IMG/VR virus record: IMGVR_UViG_3300009160_001822
Coordinates: 1-22,104 of that record
From: a virus
Length of the DNA stretch: 22,104 nt
Direction: 5' to 3' (one strand)
The notes below the pieces were generated by a model, which saw only the letters and a list, made by a program, of their open reading frames with translations, was not told the origin of the DNA and did not search any database. Made by a program: the position numbers and the translations under genes. Below, piece by piece: positions 6,019 through 14,065 of the stretch. Position 1 is the first letter of the stretch, and every line of letters starts with the position of its first letter.

Positions 6019-7611
6019 ATGAGTAAAGCAACATTTACATTTGGTCGTTTTAATCCTCCAACAGAACAAGGTCACGGTAAACTTGTTTCTGCAGTTCAGA
6101 CTCATGCTGAACAATCTGGTGGATCTCATTATATCTTCCCTTCACACACTCAAGACGCTAAAAAGAACCCACTATCACATGGCGATAAAGTAGCTGCCAT
6201 GCATAGTTTATTTCCAACTGCTAATATTGTGTCGCACCCTAAGATCAAGACTGCAATTGATGCAGTTAAGCACCTAGAATCTAAGGGTCATACAAACGTA
6301 ACCATGGTTGTTGGTTCTGATAGAGTAAACGAGTTCCATGGATTATTGAATAAATATAGAGAAAAAGAATATCCCAACATTAAAAAAATTAATGTTGTTT
6401 CCGCTGGACATCGTGACCCAGACGCAGAAGGTGCTGAAGGTATGTCAGCTTCTAAATTGCGCGGTTTGGTATCTAGTGGAAAGAAAAAAGAGTTTATTAG
6501 TCATTATAGCAACCCAAAAATAGGTGCTATTATACATGATAAGGTAAAAAAAGGAATGCAAATGGAATCAGTAAATCCCAAAGCTTTATTTCTTCTTGGT
6601 GGTCCAGGAAGCGGTAAAGATTATGTAATTAACAACATTATGTCGAAATTCAATGTTGTTGAAGTACAGTTGGACCAAATTCTAAATGGTGCAGCCAATG
6701 AGTTAATTGAATCGAATTGCAATCTTCTAATTAATTCTCCTTCTGATTTGGAGAAGATTGCGCTCGTTAAGAGTACTCTTGGTGAAAAATACGATTTCAG
6801 CCATACACTTGTATCTGTTACAAATAAAGTTAGTCGCGAAAGAAACGAATATCGCGCCAAACCAATGAACGAATCTGTTAGAATTCGTAAGTGGTTAGAT
6901 GCTGAGAAAACGCCAAATATGTTTGAGAATGTTTTTGTATTCCAGAACTCCATAAATCTTTCTGAATCCACAGAAAAAGAACTTGTACAATTTCAGTTTC
7001 AAATTGAAAAGTTTCTTGAGTATTTGATTAATTCTGGATTTATTATGGAAAAGGTTAAACAGCCTACAGGAAGTTTGAAAAAGGCATGCTGGAAAGGATA
7101 TACAGCAATTGGAATGAAGATGAAGAATGGGCGTAAGGTTCCTAATTGCGTTCCTGTCAAAGAAGAAGCATCAACTGTTGATGTAACACCTTCTTCAAAA
7201 CCTAAAACAAGAACTTCTTCAAAACCTAAAACAAGAACAGGCAAGAAAAGAGTCGTACCAGCCAATGACATGAATGCAAGAATTGATGGGGCTGGTGGAT
7301 ACAGCATTGGTGGACTAATGCAAAATTCTTATGTTCCTTCTTTTAAAGAGTTCGTCAACGAAGCTGAATATCAAGGTAGAGAAGTTGAACTCAATAAACC
7401 AATGGCTGGCGACGTAAAGAAGTCCAAGGTTTATGTAAAAGATCCAAAAACTGGTAATGTAAAGAAAGTTAACTTTGGTGATAAGAGTTTAAGTATTAAA
7501 AAGCATATTCCTGCAAGAAAGAAGTCATACTGTGCACGTTCTTCTGGTCAGGGTAATCTTACAGATAAAACAAAAGCAAACTATTGGTCTAGAAGAGCTT
7601 GGGAGTGTTAA
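6019..7611 (+). CDS. Nucleotidylyltransferase / P-loop protein fused to phage structural modules
   Basis: A 530-residue multidomain protein. Residues 1-180 are a nucleotidylyltransferase of the NMN-adenylyl/cytidylyl type: GRFNPPTEQGH at 9-19 is the TxGH site with one extra residue, and MSASKLR at 142-148 is the ISxxKxR-type motif. Residues 187-345 contain a P-loop, GGPGSGK at 194-200, as in small kinases. A Cys-flanked module at 356-378 (CWKGY to NCVP) is one I recall from other T4-like phage proteins. A tandem SSKPKTRT linker follows. The C-terminal part (436-530) contains SFKEFVNE at 441-448, like a capsid-targeting peptide, and ends in a Trp/Cys-rich tail; it resembles a stand-alone phage protein. 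The pairing recalls NadR (NMN adenylyltransferase plus ribosylnicotinamide kinase), but substrates are unknown. A late promoter precedes it. Confidence 0.75.
   Translation: MSKATFTFGRFNPPTEQGHGKLVSAVQTHAEQSGGSHYIFPSHTQDAKKNPLSHGDKVAAMHSLFPTANIVSHPKIKTAIDAVKHLESKGHTNVTMVVGSDRVNEFHGLLNKYREKEYPNIKKINVVSAGHRDPDAEGAEGMSASKLRGLVSSGKKKEFISHYSNPKIGAIIHDKVKKGMQMESVNPKALFLLGGPGSGKDYVINNIMSKFNVVEVQLDQILNGAANELIESNCNLLINSPSDLEKIALVKSTLGEKYDFSHTLVSVTNKVSRERNEYRAKPMNESVRIRKWLDAEKTPNMFENVFVFQNSINLSESTEKELVQFQFQIEKFLEYLINSGFIMEKVKQPTGSLKKACWKGYTAIGMKMKNGRKVPNCVPVKEEASTVDVTPSSKPKTRTSSKPKTRTGKKRVVPANDMNARIDGAGGYSIGGLMQNSYVPSFKEFVNEAEYQGREVELNKPMAGDVKKSKVYVKDPKTGNVKKVNFGDKSLSIKKHIPARKKSYCARSSGQGNLTDKTKANYWSRRAWEC
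7191..7238 (+). repeat. Perfect 24-bp tandem duplication
   Basis: Two identical 24-base copies (7191-7214 and 7215-7238) encode two copies of the basic octapeptide SSKPKTRT in the linker between two modules of the 6019 gene. The length is a multiple of three, so the frame is kept. Confidence 0.95.
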
Positions 7612-7613
7612 TA

Positions 7614-8357
7614 ATGCAAGAAGCATATAAACCATCAGCCGCTGCATTAGCAAAGGCATCTGCAGCTAGAGAAAAGATGAGCATGGCAGCTCAGAAAAGA
7701 CTTGCTGCCAGATCTGGTGAGAAGATGGCACTTTCCGTAAAGCAAGCCACTAAATCAAATGTAGATCGCTTGAAGCAGAAAGCAAGAGAAAAAATGTCGT
7801 TAAAGGCATATGGTGCAACTACTGGAACAAAAGTCGGTAGAGAAGGTGGAGAAGAAATCCGCGATACAATTGCACCACTAAGTCCAGAACAACACTCAAA
7901 GGTACAGACAGCAAAGCGCGAAGCAACACCAGCAAAAGAGCCAAAGATCAAGAAAATCAAACAACAACCAGCTGTAAAGAAACCTGAGTCTAGATTTGAT
8001 ATGATCAAGAGAATTGCGGCTAAAAGAAAAATGAATAATCCGTCCGTTTCAGCTAAGCAGCTCCGTACTATTGCAGCTGTAGGTGGGCAGGAACATGACC
8101 ATGGCGGCTTCGATGATCTTTCTGATACAAAATACTATCATAGAGGCTCTTATAATGAAGAAGTTGATAAGGGTGAATATGATTATGAAGGTGATATGGC
8201 TATGTCTCAGTTAAAGAGCATCATCACAAATGCCAAGGCAATACATGATATGCTTGAGCCAGATACAAATCTTCCTGAATGGGTACAAAGTAAAATCACG
8301 CTTGCAGAAGATTATATTGTAACAGCTGCAAATTATCTAAAAGCAGAAAAAGAGTAA
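7614..8357 (+). CDS. Basic, modular late protein, probably prohead/internal
   Basis: A 247-residue protein with no enzyme motif. Residues 1-150 are rich in Ala, Lys and Arg and contain repeated EKM/REKM segments in predicted helices, as expected of a scaffold or DNA-binding internal protein. A short acidic His-rich stretch follows at 159-178. Residues 186-242 form a separate acidic module (GEYDYEGDMAMSQLK to LAEDYIVTAANYL) that I recall as recurring at the ends of unrelated T4-like phage proteins. It is preceded by YNEEVD, similar to the junctions of the next gene. I take the ATG at 7614, with GGGAG at 7601-7605 eight bases upstream, rather than the TTG at 7599. The late block suggests a head-assembly role; the function is unproven. 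Confidence 0.7.
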   Translation: MQEAYKPSAAALAKASAAREKMSMAAQKRLAARSGEKMALSVKQATKSNVDRLKQKAREKMSLKAYGATTGTKVGREGGEEIRDTIAPLSPEQHSKVQTAKREATPAKEPKIKKIKQQPAVKKPESRFDMIKRIAAKRKMNNPSVSAKQLRTIAAVGGQEHDHGGFDDLSDTKYYHRGSYNEEVDKGEYDYEGDMAMSQLKSIITNAKAIHDMLEPDTNLPEWVQSKITLAEDYIVTAANYLKAEKE

Positions 8358-8361
8358 CGAA

Positions 8362-9789
8362 ATGAGCAATAAACCACCATTTACACCAGATAAGCCTGCA
8401 AAAACTCCTGGAGTTGTCGTCGGAAAGAAACGACCAGAGCAGATGTCAAGAGCAAGACACCTAGCCAGACTTGCATTGCAAAAACAATGGAAAAAAGTTG
8501 GTGAAGAAGTCGAACAGGTGGACGAGATGGATAAAGAAATGCCTCTATCGCGTGAGCAACTCGATAACATGGCAAAGCAAAAGCCTGCAGAGTACGCAAA
8601 ACTTTATGCTAAGGTTTCGCCAGAAATGCGAAAAAAATTAAAACTTCCGGCAAAACTTCCCGAAGAAGTCAAAGATAAAGTTAAGGCTAAAACACCTGCA
8701 TCTTCACCTCTGCACGTCACACTAGACCAAGCATATGCAAAAGGTCGGTTTGGTCGTGCGCCAAGAGGCAGCAAAACTCTCAAAGGAATGGGTGAAATTG
8801 AACTTGTAAAGAAATTGACAAAAGAACAAGTCGGACTTGATGAAGGTAGAGAATCACGTAGCGAATATGATGCAAATCTAGCAATGGCACCAGTTAAAAA
8901 AGCAGCAACAAATGCAAGTTTACCTGAAATCAATGCTCTAATGAGAAAACAAAAACAAAAGCAGCATCCAAAGACCAAAGGATTCTTACAGAGACTTCTT
9001 AACAGAGAAGAAGTTCAGGCTGAATCATATGAGAAAGCACAACAGCATAAAGCTCTAGCTGCTAAAGCTCTAGAAACAAGCGATACATCTGGATATAATA
9101 AACATATGTCTGACCATCATGAAGAAATGGGAAAGTGGCACGAATCAAAGGGTCGAAGCGATCTCGCTCAGCGCGAGTTTGATAAAGCAGAACAAAGTCA
9201 CGAGAAGTTCTTATCAACTACTCTAAAAGGAAACATTAAAATGAAGAAAGAAGAAGTCAAGCAGATTGATGAATCAAAAACTCCTGAGTATTATGATAAT
9301 TTAGCTAAAAAACATACTGCTGATGGTAAAAAAGGAACTAGAGCAAATATGGTTTATGCTTCTGCTGCAGCAGGGAGAGCAAGACGTGCTGCCAAAATGC
9401 TAAGAAATGGCGAAAGTCAAGAAGCTGCTTGGAAACATTATCAAGGAACGACTATGAAGAAGGAAGAAGTTGAGCAGGTGGAATACATTGAAGAAAAACT
9501 AAGTAAGAGAGATCCAGCTTCGAAGTGGATTCATGACTTTGTTGCATCAGATAATCCTAAGTTTGCTGGTAAGTCTAAGAAGATGCGTATTAATATGGCA
9601 CTTGGTGCTTATTATGCCGCACAAAGAGCTGCTCCAAAGAACGAAGAAGTTGCTCTTGATGAAAAGTTAGATGCTGTTGGCAGAGAAGATGCTGATGTTA
9701 ACAACGACATGAAGGTAGATGTAACAGATAAATATCTACTTGCTCGTCGTGCAGCAATCAGAAATGCAATCAAGAGTAAGAAAAAATGA
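8362..9789 (+). CDS. Beads-on-a-string late protein with repeated EEVxQxDE junctions
   Basis: A 475-residue, highly charged protein with no enzyme motif. Six copies of a short acidic sequence (EEVEQVDE at 48-55, EQVGLDE at 155-161, EEVQAE at 216-221, EEVKQIDE at 297-304, EEVEQVEYIEE at 368-378, EEVALDE at 428-434) separate modules of 50-100 residues. One module is His-rich and helical (223-280), one Ala/Arg-rich (305-360). One (379-423, DPASKWIHDFV then ALGAYYAAQR) I recall from other T4-like phages. The last has a 12-residue EF-hand or dockerin-like loop (Asp445, Asn447, Asp449, Lys451, Asp453, Asp456). The junctions fit the loose [ILV]xE rule of T4 prohead protease, so processing into pieces is possible. 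It overlaps the next gene by 4 bases. Confidence 0.7.
   Translation: MSNKPPFTPDKPAKTPGVVVGKKRPEQMSRARHLARLALQKQWKKVGEEVEQVDEMDKEMPLSREQLDNMAKQKPAEYAKLYAKVSPEMRKKLKLPAKLPEEVKDKVKAKTPASSPLHVTLDQAYAKGRFGRAPRGSKTLKGMGEIELVKKLTKEQVGLDEGRESRSEYDANLAMAPVKKAATNASLPEINALMRKQKQKQHPKTKGFLQRLLNREEVQAESYEKAQQHKALAAKALETSDTSGYNKHMSDHHEEMGKWHESKGRSDLAQREFDKAEQSHEKFLSTTLKGNIKMKKEEVKQIDESKTPEYYDNLAKKHTADGKKGTRANMVYASAAAGRARRAAKMLRNGESQEAAWKHYQGTTMKKEEVEQVEYIEEKLSKRDPASKWIHDFVASDNPKFAGKSKKMRINMALGAYYAAQRAAPKNEEVALDEKLDAVGREDADVNNDMKVDVTDKYLLARRAAIRNAIKSKKK
8503..9663 (+). repeat. Six dispersed EEVxxxDE coding repeats
   Basis: Short in-frame repeats begin at 8503, 8824, 9007, 9250, 9463 and 9643. Most share GAAGAAGT at DNA level (the second copy begins GAACAAGT), and spacing is 60 to 107 codons. 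They fall between modules of the 8362 gene, so they look like linkers or cleavage sites. Confidence 0.7.
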
Positions 9790-9965
9790 ATGCAGCAGAT
9801 AAAGTGATTGGCAAATATAAGAATATGAAAGAAAAACAAAAGAAGCAGACTGGGAAAAAAGATAAATCCCACGTCAATCTAGAACCACAAGTAGGATCAC
9901 AATCATCTGTTGGTGGTCCATCACCAACTTCAGATGCATCAGGGGAACATGATGTTAAGCTTTAA
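9786..9965 (+). CDS. Small basic phage protein (59 residues)
   Basis: A 59-residue protein. It overlaps the upstream stop as ATGA and the next gene's start by 14 bases, so it fits the tight packing of the block. The N-terminal half is basic (MNAADKVIGKYKNMKEKQKK); the second half is a flexible Ser/Gly/Pro stretch ending EHDVKL. I see no catalytic motif or membrane segment. Its place between two late proteins suggests a minor head-related protein. The reading frame and junctions support it being real; the function is unknown. Confidence 0.65.
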   Translation: MNAADKVIGKYKNMKEKQKKQTGKKDKSHVNLEPQVGSQSSVGGPSPTSDASGEHDVKL

Positions 9966-10416
9966 ACAATTTATTACAGAACAAGAAGAATTGGTACTAG
10001 ACACTCAAGATGTAAAAATTCTTGAGTCTAATATGGAAGTTATTAACAGCGACCTTGATACTGTTACAGGAAAACCATTCCTAAACAGTGCATTGTTTGT
10101 TAATATGGTCCGCGGAACACTAGAAAGATATGGAATTCTAATACCACCTGGATTTGAAATGCCAATGCTAAGTGCTGAAGCCGAAACAGTCTATACACTT
10201 GGAGAAAGTGGGTATTACCTGTACATGGTGCATAATCTAAACGAAGATAAGTTGATTGATGGTTACGCTCAGATCGTTGATGAAACAGATCTAAACGACC
10301 TTATGGATATGGATCCATCAGAACTAACTGATAACGAAGATGATTATGAAGAAAAGCCATGGATTCCACCAGCCAGAAGAGATGATGATAGCGGTAATAC
10401 GGACGAATATGCGTGA
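9952..10416 (+). CDS. Late protein with capsid-targeting-like N-terminus
   Basis: A 154-residue protein that begins MLSFKQFITE followed by QEE. T4 internal proteins begin with a 10-residue capsid-targeting peptide of the form M..[YF]..FI.E, cut after Glu10, and this N-terminus fits it. The 4811 gene has the same pattern. The remainder is acidic, with LIPPGFEMPML near 63, ESGYYLYMVHNL near 85, and a very acidic C-terminus (about 109-154). I chose the ATG at 9952 because AGGGG at 9941-9945 is 6 bases upstream; ATGs at 9949 and 9910 are in frame but would spoil the match. I infer a protein packaged in the head; its role after that is unknown. Confidence 0.7.
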   Translation: MLSFKQFITEQEELVLDTQDVKILESNMEVINSDLDTVTGKPFLNSALFVNMVRGTLERYGILIPPGFEMPMLSAEAETVYTLGESGYYLYMVHNLNEDKLIDGYAQIVDETDLNDLMDMDPSELTDNEDDYEEKPWIPPARRDDDSGNTDEYA

Positions 10417-10419
10417 AGT

Positions 10420-10806
10420 ATGTTTGAGAATCTAAACCATGACAATGTGTTAATTTATGCAATAAAGTCATATGATAAATTAAACTATGTCAAAAGTCAA
10501 TTTCAGGAAGATTATAAGACATTTCGATATATCAAACGATTACTACAGAGATATCGTCTAACAAGAGAATTACGTGGATCACTGATTCTAAACCATATTA
10601 ATGTAGTGTATAATGTATTTGGTCTAGAAGCTGGAACTAGGTTACTGTTTTTTAAGACAAACAAAGAAGATTATAGTTACTTGAAAACCTTTCTAGTCTT
10701 TCTTAATAAAATGCCAGATATAGTTAAGGGTATTGATGGTAACAATATTATTTCTAGTGAAATTGATATAGATATAAGTATAGCTGATTATTTAAGAAAA
10801 CTCTAA
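10420..10806 (+). CDS. Conserved hypothetical phage protein
   Basis: A 128-residue protein rich in Leu, Ile, Tyr and basic residues. It has a basic helical segment, YIKRLLQRYRLTRELRG (37-53), then LILNHINVVYNVFG and ALFF-like strands typical of a small folded alpha/beta domain. There is no signal peptide, clear membrane helix or catalytic motif. I have a general impression of relatives in T4-like phages but cannot name a family with confidence. The gene starts 3 bases after the preceding stop and ends the late block: a 53-base gap follows, in which I see no clear promoter. Confidence 0.65.
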   Translation: MFENLNHDNVLIYAIKSYDKLNYVKSQFQEDYKTFRYIKRLLQRYRLTRELRGSLILNHINVVYNVFGLEAGTRLLFFKTNKEDYSYLKTFLVFLNKMPDIVKGIDGNNIISSEIDIDISIADYLRKL

Positions 10807-10859
10807 CTCAAACCGCTACACAGTTATTATACTTAGATTACAGAAAAAGTAAAGAGAAA

Positions 10860-11213
10860 ATGAAGAAAATAGATGAAGAAGTTCCTGTGAATACCGCATC
10901 ATCTGGTAACATAGCTGGATTACCACCAGATACACCACCAGTTGGTAAAGGTATTACAACTAAGGGACACATGCTACGTCGTAAACTTCCAACATCAAAG
11001 TTTGCAGGAAAGAAAGTGTTTGTTGTTCCAGAGGACACCTATTACAAAGCATTGCTCGGAAAACGTAAATATGAGCATTACGAAAAGTACATAAATGAGT
11101 GTGAGGGCGGCGAAGAAATTCGTGAGTTTGGTCGTAAACATTGGGATGAGCCAATTATTCTACAGAACGAAAAAACAGGCGCAATGGTGTATCTAAAATA
11201 TGGAAGGAAGTGA
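10860..11213 (+). CDS. Conserved phage protein with SSGNIAGLPPDTPP N-terminus
   Basis: A 117-residue protein. The N-terminus (MKKIDEEVPVNTASSGNIAG) contains an IDE/EV junction like those in the 8362 protein, then a Pro-rich segment (LPPDTPPVGK, 21-30). The folded part is about 45-117, with KVFVVPEDTYYKALLGKRK and GRKHWDEPIILQ, ending with GAMVYLKYGRK. I recall this combination from other T4-like phages, always as an uncharacterised protein near virion genes. No catalytic residues are evident. It overlaps the next gene by one base. A structural or assembly role is inferred from position alone. Confidence 0.7.
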   Translation: MKKIDEEVPVNTASSGNIAGLPPDTPPVGKGITTKGHMLRRKLPTSKFAGKKVFVVPEDTYYKALLGKRKYEHYEKYINECEGGEEIREFGRKHWDEPIILQNEKTGAMVYLKYGRK

Positions 11214-11977
11214 TGAAGACACTAGAGGAGAAAAAACTTCTAGCTCAAATGTCAAGAGCATTTGGACAGCCTGATCCTGAACTAGAGGAATCAATTCGTA
11301 GAGAAGAATTACTAAATGAGAAGCTGTTTGCTATAAAAAAGCCAGTAGAACCTAGAATTGAAATTCTTAAAGAACAAGTTCTGACTGAAGTTGAAAAGCC
11401 AGCAGAAACAAATCTAATACCAGCAAAATCAGATCTGATTCAGCAAACAGTAAATTCTCTTTCAGATCCAAAATTTGTCAAATCAAATCTACCTGATTTT
11501 CAAAAGAAAGAACTTGATGGTCTGCGTAAGCAGATTGCTGACATTATTCAGAAAATGGGAACATTGTCTTGGGGTGGTGGTGGAACTGGTGTTGTAAGGA
11601 TAAATGACACTGATGACTTCGACAGAGGATCATACTCTGAGGGAAGATACCTCAGATGGTCTAATGGAATGTTTCGACTTGATGAGATCAACACTCAACA
11701 GGTAGTCTATAATACAACGCTAGTTACTTCTGCTACATATACAGTAGCAGATGAAGATTATTATATTGGTGTAAACTATGCAGGACCAGTAACTATTACA
11801 GTTCCAGCAACTACAGCATCTGGTCGTCACATAATTATTAAAGACGAATCAGGAAACTGTGATGTTAATAACATAACGATTGCAGGAACTATAGATAATG
11901 ATGCTGGAGGATGTATTTTGCAGATTCAGAATGGTGCTATTGATTTACTATTCCGCAATGGATGGAGAATTATCTAA
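11213..11977 (+). CDS. Virion structural protein, fibre-like C-terminal domain
   Basis: A 254-residue protein of two parts. Residues 1-118 are charged and helical (coiled-coil-like 90-117, FQKKELDGLRKQIADIIQKM). A GGGG linker at 121-124 leads to a beta-rich region. This includes INDTDDFDRGSYSEGRYLRW (130-149), a repeat type found in phage fibre and baseplate proteins, and ends in a small beta domain (170-254) with TVADEDYYIGVN, IIIKDESGNCDVNNITI and a final FRNGWRII. The arrangement suits a trimeric fibre or head-decoration protein. I take the ATG at 11213 (overlapping TGA as TGATG, with GGAAGG at 11202-11207) rather than the GTG at 11210. Its exact place in the virion is unknown. Confidence 0.75.
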   Translation: MKTLEEKKLLAQMSRAFGQPDPELEESIRREELLNEKLFAIKKPVEPRIEILKEQVLTEVEKPAETNLIPAKSDLIQQTVNSLSDPKFVKSNLPDFQKKELDGLRKQIADIIQKMGTLSWGGGGTGVVRINDTDDFDRGSYSEGRYLRWSNGMFRLDEINTQQVVYNTTLVTSATYTVADEDYYIGVNYAGPVTITVPATTASGRHIIIKDESGNCDVNNITIAGTIDNDAGGCILQIQNGAIDLLFRNGWRII

Positions 11978-13398
11978 TGACTTATTTGTATAATAAAAAT
12001 GTAAATGTTCAGAACAACAACACTGTTGTTACTGTAACCAATCCATTTCCAGTAACATCAGCAGGAAACGGTTTGACTATCGGTAATATATCTCCTGATG
12101 CTTTTGGTAGAACAAGAGTTTCAGATGTATTTACATTAGGCGACTATAAACATTTATATGCCATTGATCCTAATTTCATTAATCAAAATTCTAATGGCGG
12201 TACTGTAACTTATTCTCAAAACAAATCATGTTCAACTCTAGCAACATCAAGCGCAACGAATAGTGTAGCAATACATCAAACAAAATTCTATCACCACTAT
12301 CAGCCAGGAAAAAGTCAATTAATATTTTCTTCTGTAAATTTTGGATTTCCGCAAAGAAATGTCACTAAAAGAACAGGATATTTTGATGAACTAGACGGCA
12401 TCTATTTCGAGCAAGTTGGAAGTAATACAGCAGATGGAACTAGTGCAAGTAGCACAACGCAAACTCTAAATTGGGTTATTCGTTCTGATACTTCAGGAAC
12501 TCCATCAGAAGCAAACGTAGTTACTACTGTAAATGGTTCTCCTTATACACATAAACGTCGTGTCTCGCAATCAGATTGGAACGTAGATAAATGCGATGGA
12601 ACTGGCAAGAGCGGTTTTAATTTAGACGTATCAAAAACACACTTGATATACATTGATTTTCAATGGTTAGGTGTTGGTAGAGTTCGTTGTGGATTTGTTC
12701 ATAATGGACAAGTTATTATTGCGCACGAATACTACCATTCAAATATTCTACAAGAAGTATATTTGACAAACCCAAATTTACCTGTTCGCTGTGAAATTAG
12801 AAATACTGGCGCAGGTACAGGCGGCTCGATGGATCAGATCTGCGCAACTGTAGGCAGCGAAGGTGGCTATGTTGAAAGCGGAATTGACTTTGCAGTTTTA
12901 TCAAACATAAGAACGACTGCAACTCCAGGCTCAACTCCATTACCATTAATTGCTATTAGATTGAAAAATACATTTCAGGGTGCACTCAATAGAATAAGTG
13001 TTCGTTTGAATAATATAAGTTTGTATGCTGAAGATCACAGCATTTCTTATGAAATTATTAAATTGCCAAATTCTGGCAGTCTATCAAATAATACTGTTGC
13101 CTTAACATGGACATCTGCAGATGCGGATAGTGGTGTTGAATATTGTGTTAATGCAGATAATTATGTTGCCGCAGATGGTGATAGATTTGCTGCAGGATAT
13201 GTTACAGCTGGTACATCTCAAAACTCATTAAGACCTGTTAATTCTGGCACACTGACAGATGCTAAAAAGAATATTATTGTACAAAATTACGCTTCCAGCA
13301 ATTCTCAAATTTATGCTGTAGTTGTAAAAACTCTATCAACTGCGGCTGGTGCAACTGCTACAGTTGGTGCTGCACTTCAATGGAGGGAGATCTACTAA
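11977..13398 (+). CDS. Large beta-rich virion structural protein
   Basis: A 473-residue protein rich in Ser, Thr, Asn and Val, with no catalytic motif. Near the N-terminus is ISPDAFGRTRVSDVFTLGDYKH (DAFGRTRVS at 41-49), which I recall as a signature of structural proteins in many large phages. The middle carries many short beta strands (KTHLIYIDFQWLGVGRVRCGF, IAHEYYHSN), as in jelly-roll or adhesin domains. The C-terminus is repetitive beta with Ala/Thr/Gly and ends LQWREIY. I choose the ATG at 11977, which overlaps the upstream TAA as TAATG with GGAG at 11964-11967; the ATG at 11962 lies inside the upstream gene. It could be a tail fibre, a collar protein or a host-binding protein. Confidence 0.75.
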   Translation: MTYLYNKNVNVQNNNTVVTVTNPFPVTSAGNGLTIGNISPDAFGRTRVSDVFTLGDYKHLYAIDPNFINQNSNGGTVTYSQNKSCSTLATSSATNSVAIHQTKFYHHYQPGKSQLIFSSVNFGFPQRNVTKRTGYFDELDGIYFEQVGSNTADGTSASSTTQTLNWVIRSDTSGTPSEANVVTTVNGSPYTHKRRVSQSDWNVDKCDGTGKSGFNLDVSKTHLIYIDFQWLGVGRVRCGFVHNGQVIIAHEYYHSNILQEVYLTNPNLPVRCEIRNTGAGTGGSMDQICATVGSEGGYVESGIDFAVLSNIRTTATPGSTPLPLIAIRLKNTFQGALNRISVRLNNISLYAEDHSISYEIIKLPNSGSLSNNTVALTWTSADADSGVEYCVNADNYVAADGDRFAAGYVTAGTSQNSLRPVNSGTLTDAKKNIIVQNYASSNSQIYAVVVKTLSTAAGATATVGAALQWREIY

Positions 13399-14036
13399 TG
13401 GGAATATTTGATTTTTTATGTCCAACAAACAATACTAAACCCAACACACAACCAGTTGTTGTGAACACTGTACCAGTATTCAATAACGATCCACCAATTG
13501 TAATACATGTTCCAGTTACTACAACTAACACTCAACCCAAACCTGTTGTGCCTGATGTTACTGATGATCTCTCAAAATCTGGAATTGATCTTATCAAAAC
13601 ATTTGAAGGTTGCTCTCTGGAAGCATACGCTGATCCGCTAACAGGTGGACTGCCAGCTACAATTGGTTGGGGGTCAACTAGAGATGAAAATGAAAAACCA
13701 TTTTCCTTTGGTCAGGTTATTACACAAGCAAGAGCAGATGCTCTATTAGAACATGAATGTAGAGAAGATATATTACCTGAACTAAGAAAGATTCCTTACT
13801 GGAATGATATGAACGATGGGCAAAGAGGCGCTCTACTCAGTTTTGCATATAACCTCGGTCCTAATTTTTATGGTAATAGTGGGTTCAGGACTATCACTAA
13901 CTGCTTAAAAACAAAAGATTGGGATGGTGTTCCTGATGCTCTCTTTCTATACAGAAATCCAGGAACTAATGTTGAAAAGGGTTTAGCCAGACGTCGCAGA
14001 GCCGAAGGAGCTCTATGGAAAGGTTCTTCAGCCTAA
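13398..14036 (+). CDS. Endolysin, GH24 phage lysozyme
   Basis: Cleaves the MurNAc-GlcNAc bond of peptidoglycan at the end of infection. Residues 58-212 form the lysozyme domain. The catalytic Glu-8-Asp-8-Thr pattern is Glu70 (FEG), Asp79 (YAD) and Thr88 (ATIGWG); the longer Asp-Thr loop is as I recall from the GH24 branch with YxDPxTGG. NDGQRGALLSFAYNLG (139-154) and GLARRRRAE (195-203) match the rest of the domain. Residues 1-57 are a Thr/Pro/Val-rich linker with a hydrophobic start (MGIFDFL) but no proper signal peptide, so export through a holin is expected. The ATG at 13398 overlaps TAA as TAATG and has GGAGGGAG at 13382-13389. It opens the lysis cassette. Confidence 0.92.
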   Translation: MGIFDFLCPTNNTKPNTQPVVVNTVPVFNNDPPIVIHVPVTTTNTQPKPVVPDVTDDLSKSGIDLIKTFEGCSLEAYADPLTGGLPATIGWGSTRDENEKPFSFGQVITQARADALLEHECREDILPELRKIPYWNDMNDGQRGALLSFAYNLGPNFYGNSGFRTITNCLKTKDWDGVPDALFLYRNPGTNVEKGLARRRRAEGALWKGSSA

Positions 14037-14039
14037 ATA
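14033..14039 (+). promoter_or_regulatory. Candidate T4-type late promoter (CTAAATA)
   Basis: CTAAATA including the endolysin stop codon, ending 26 bases before the holin ATG. It has the same sequence and geometry as the boxes at 4775 and 5988, and would add transcription of the rest of the lysis cassette. Confidence 0.5.
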
Positions 14040-14065
14040 AAAGGTTAGGAATCAGGGGCATCAAA

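Noticed and set aside
8604-8978. Long minus-strand open frame rich in Phe, Ser and Leu
   Set aside because: It lies wholly opposite a coding region with clear modules, has no ribosome site, and its composition is what the antisense of a Lys/Glu-rich gene gives. The other minus-strand frames fail for the same reasons.
10828-10833. TATACT as a -10 promoter element before the 10860 gene
   Set aside because: No acceptable -35 sequence is found at 16-18 bases upstream, and no late box is present in the 53-base gap.
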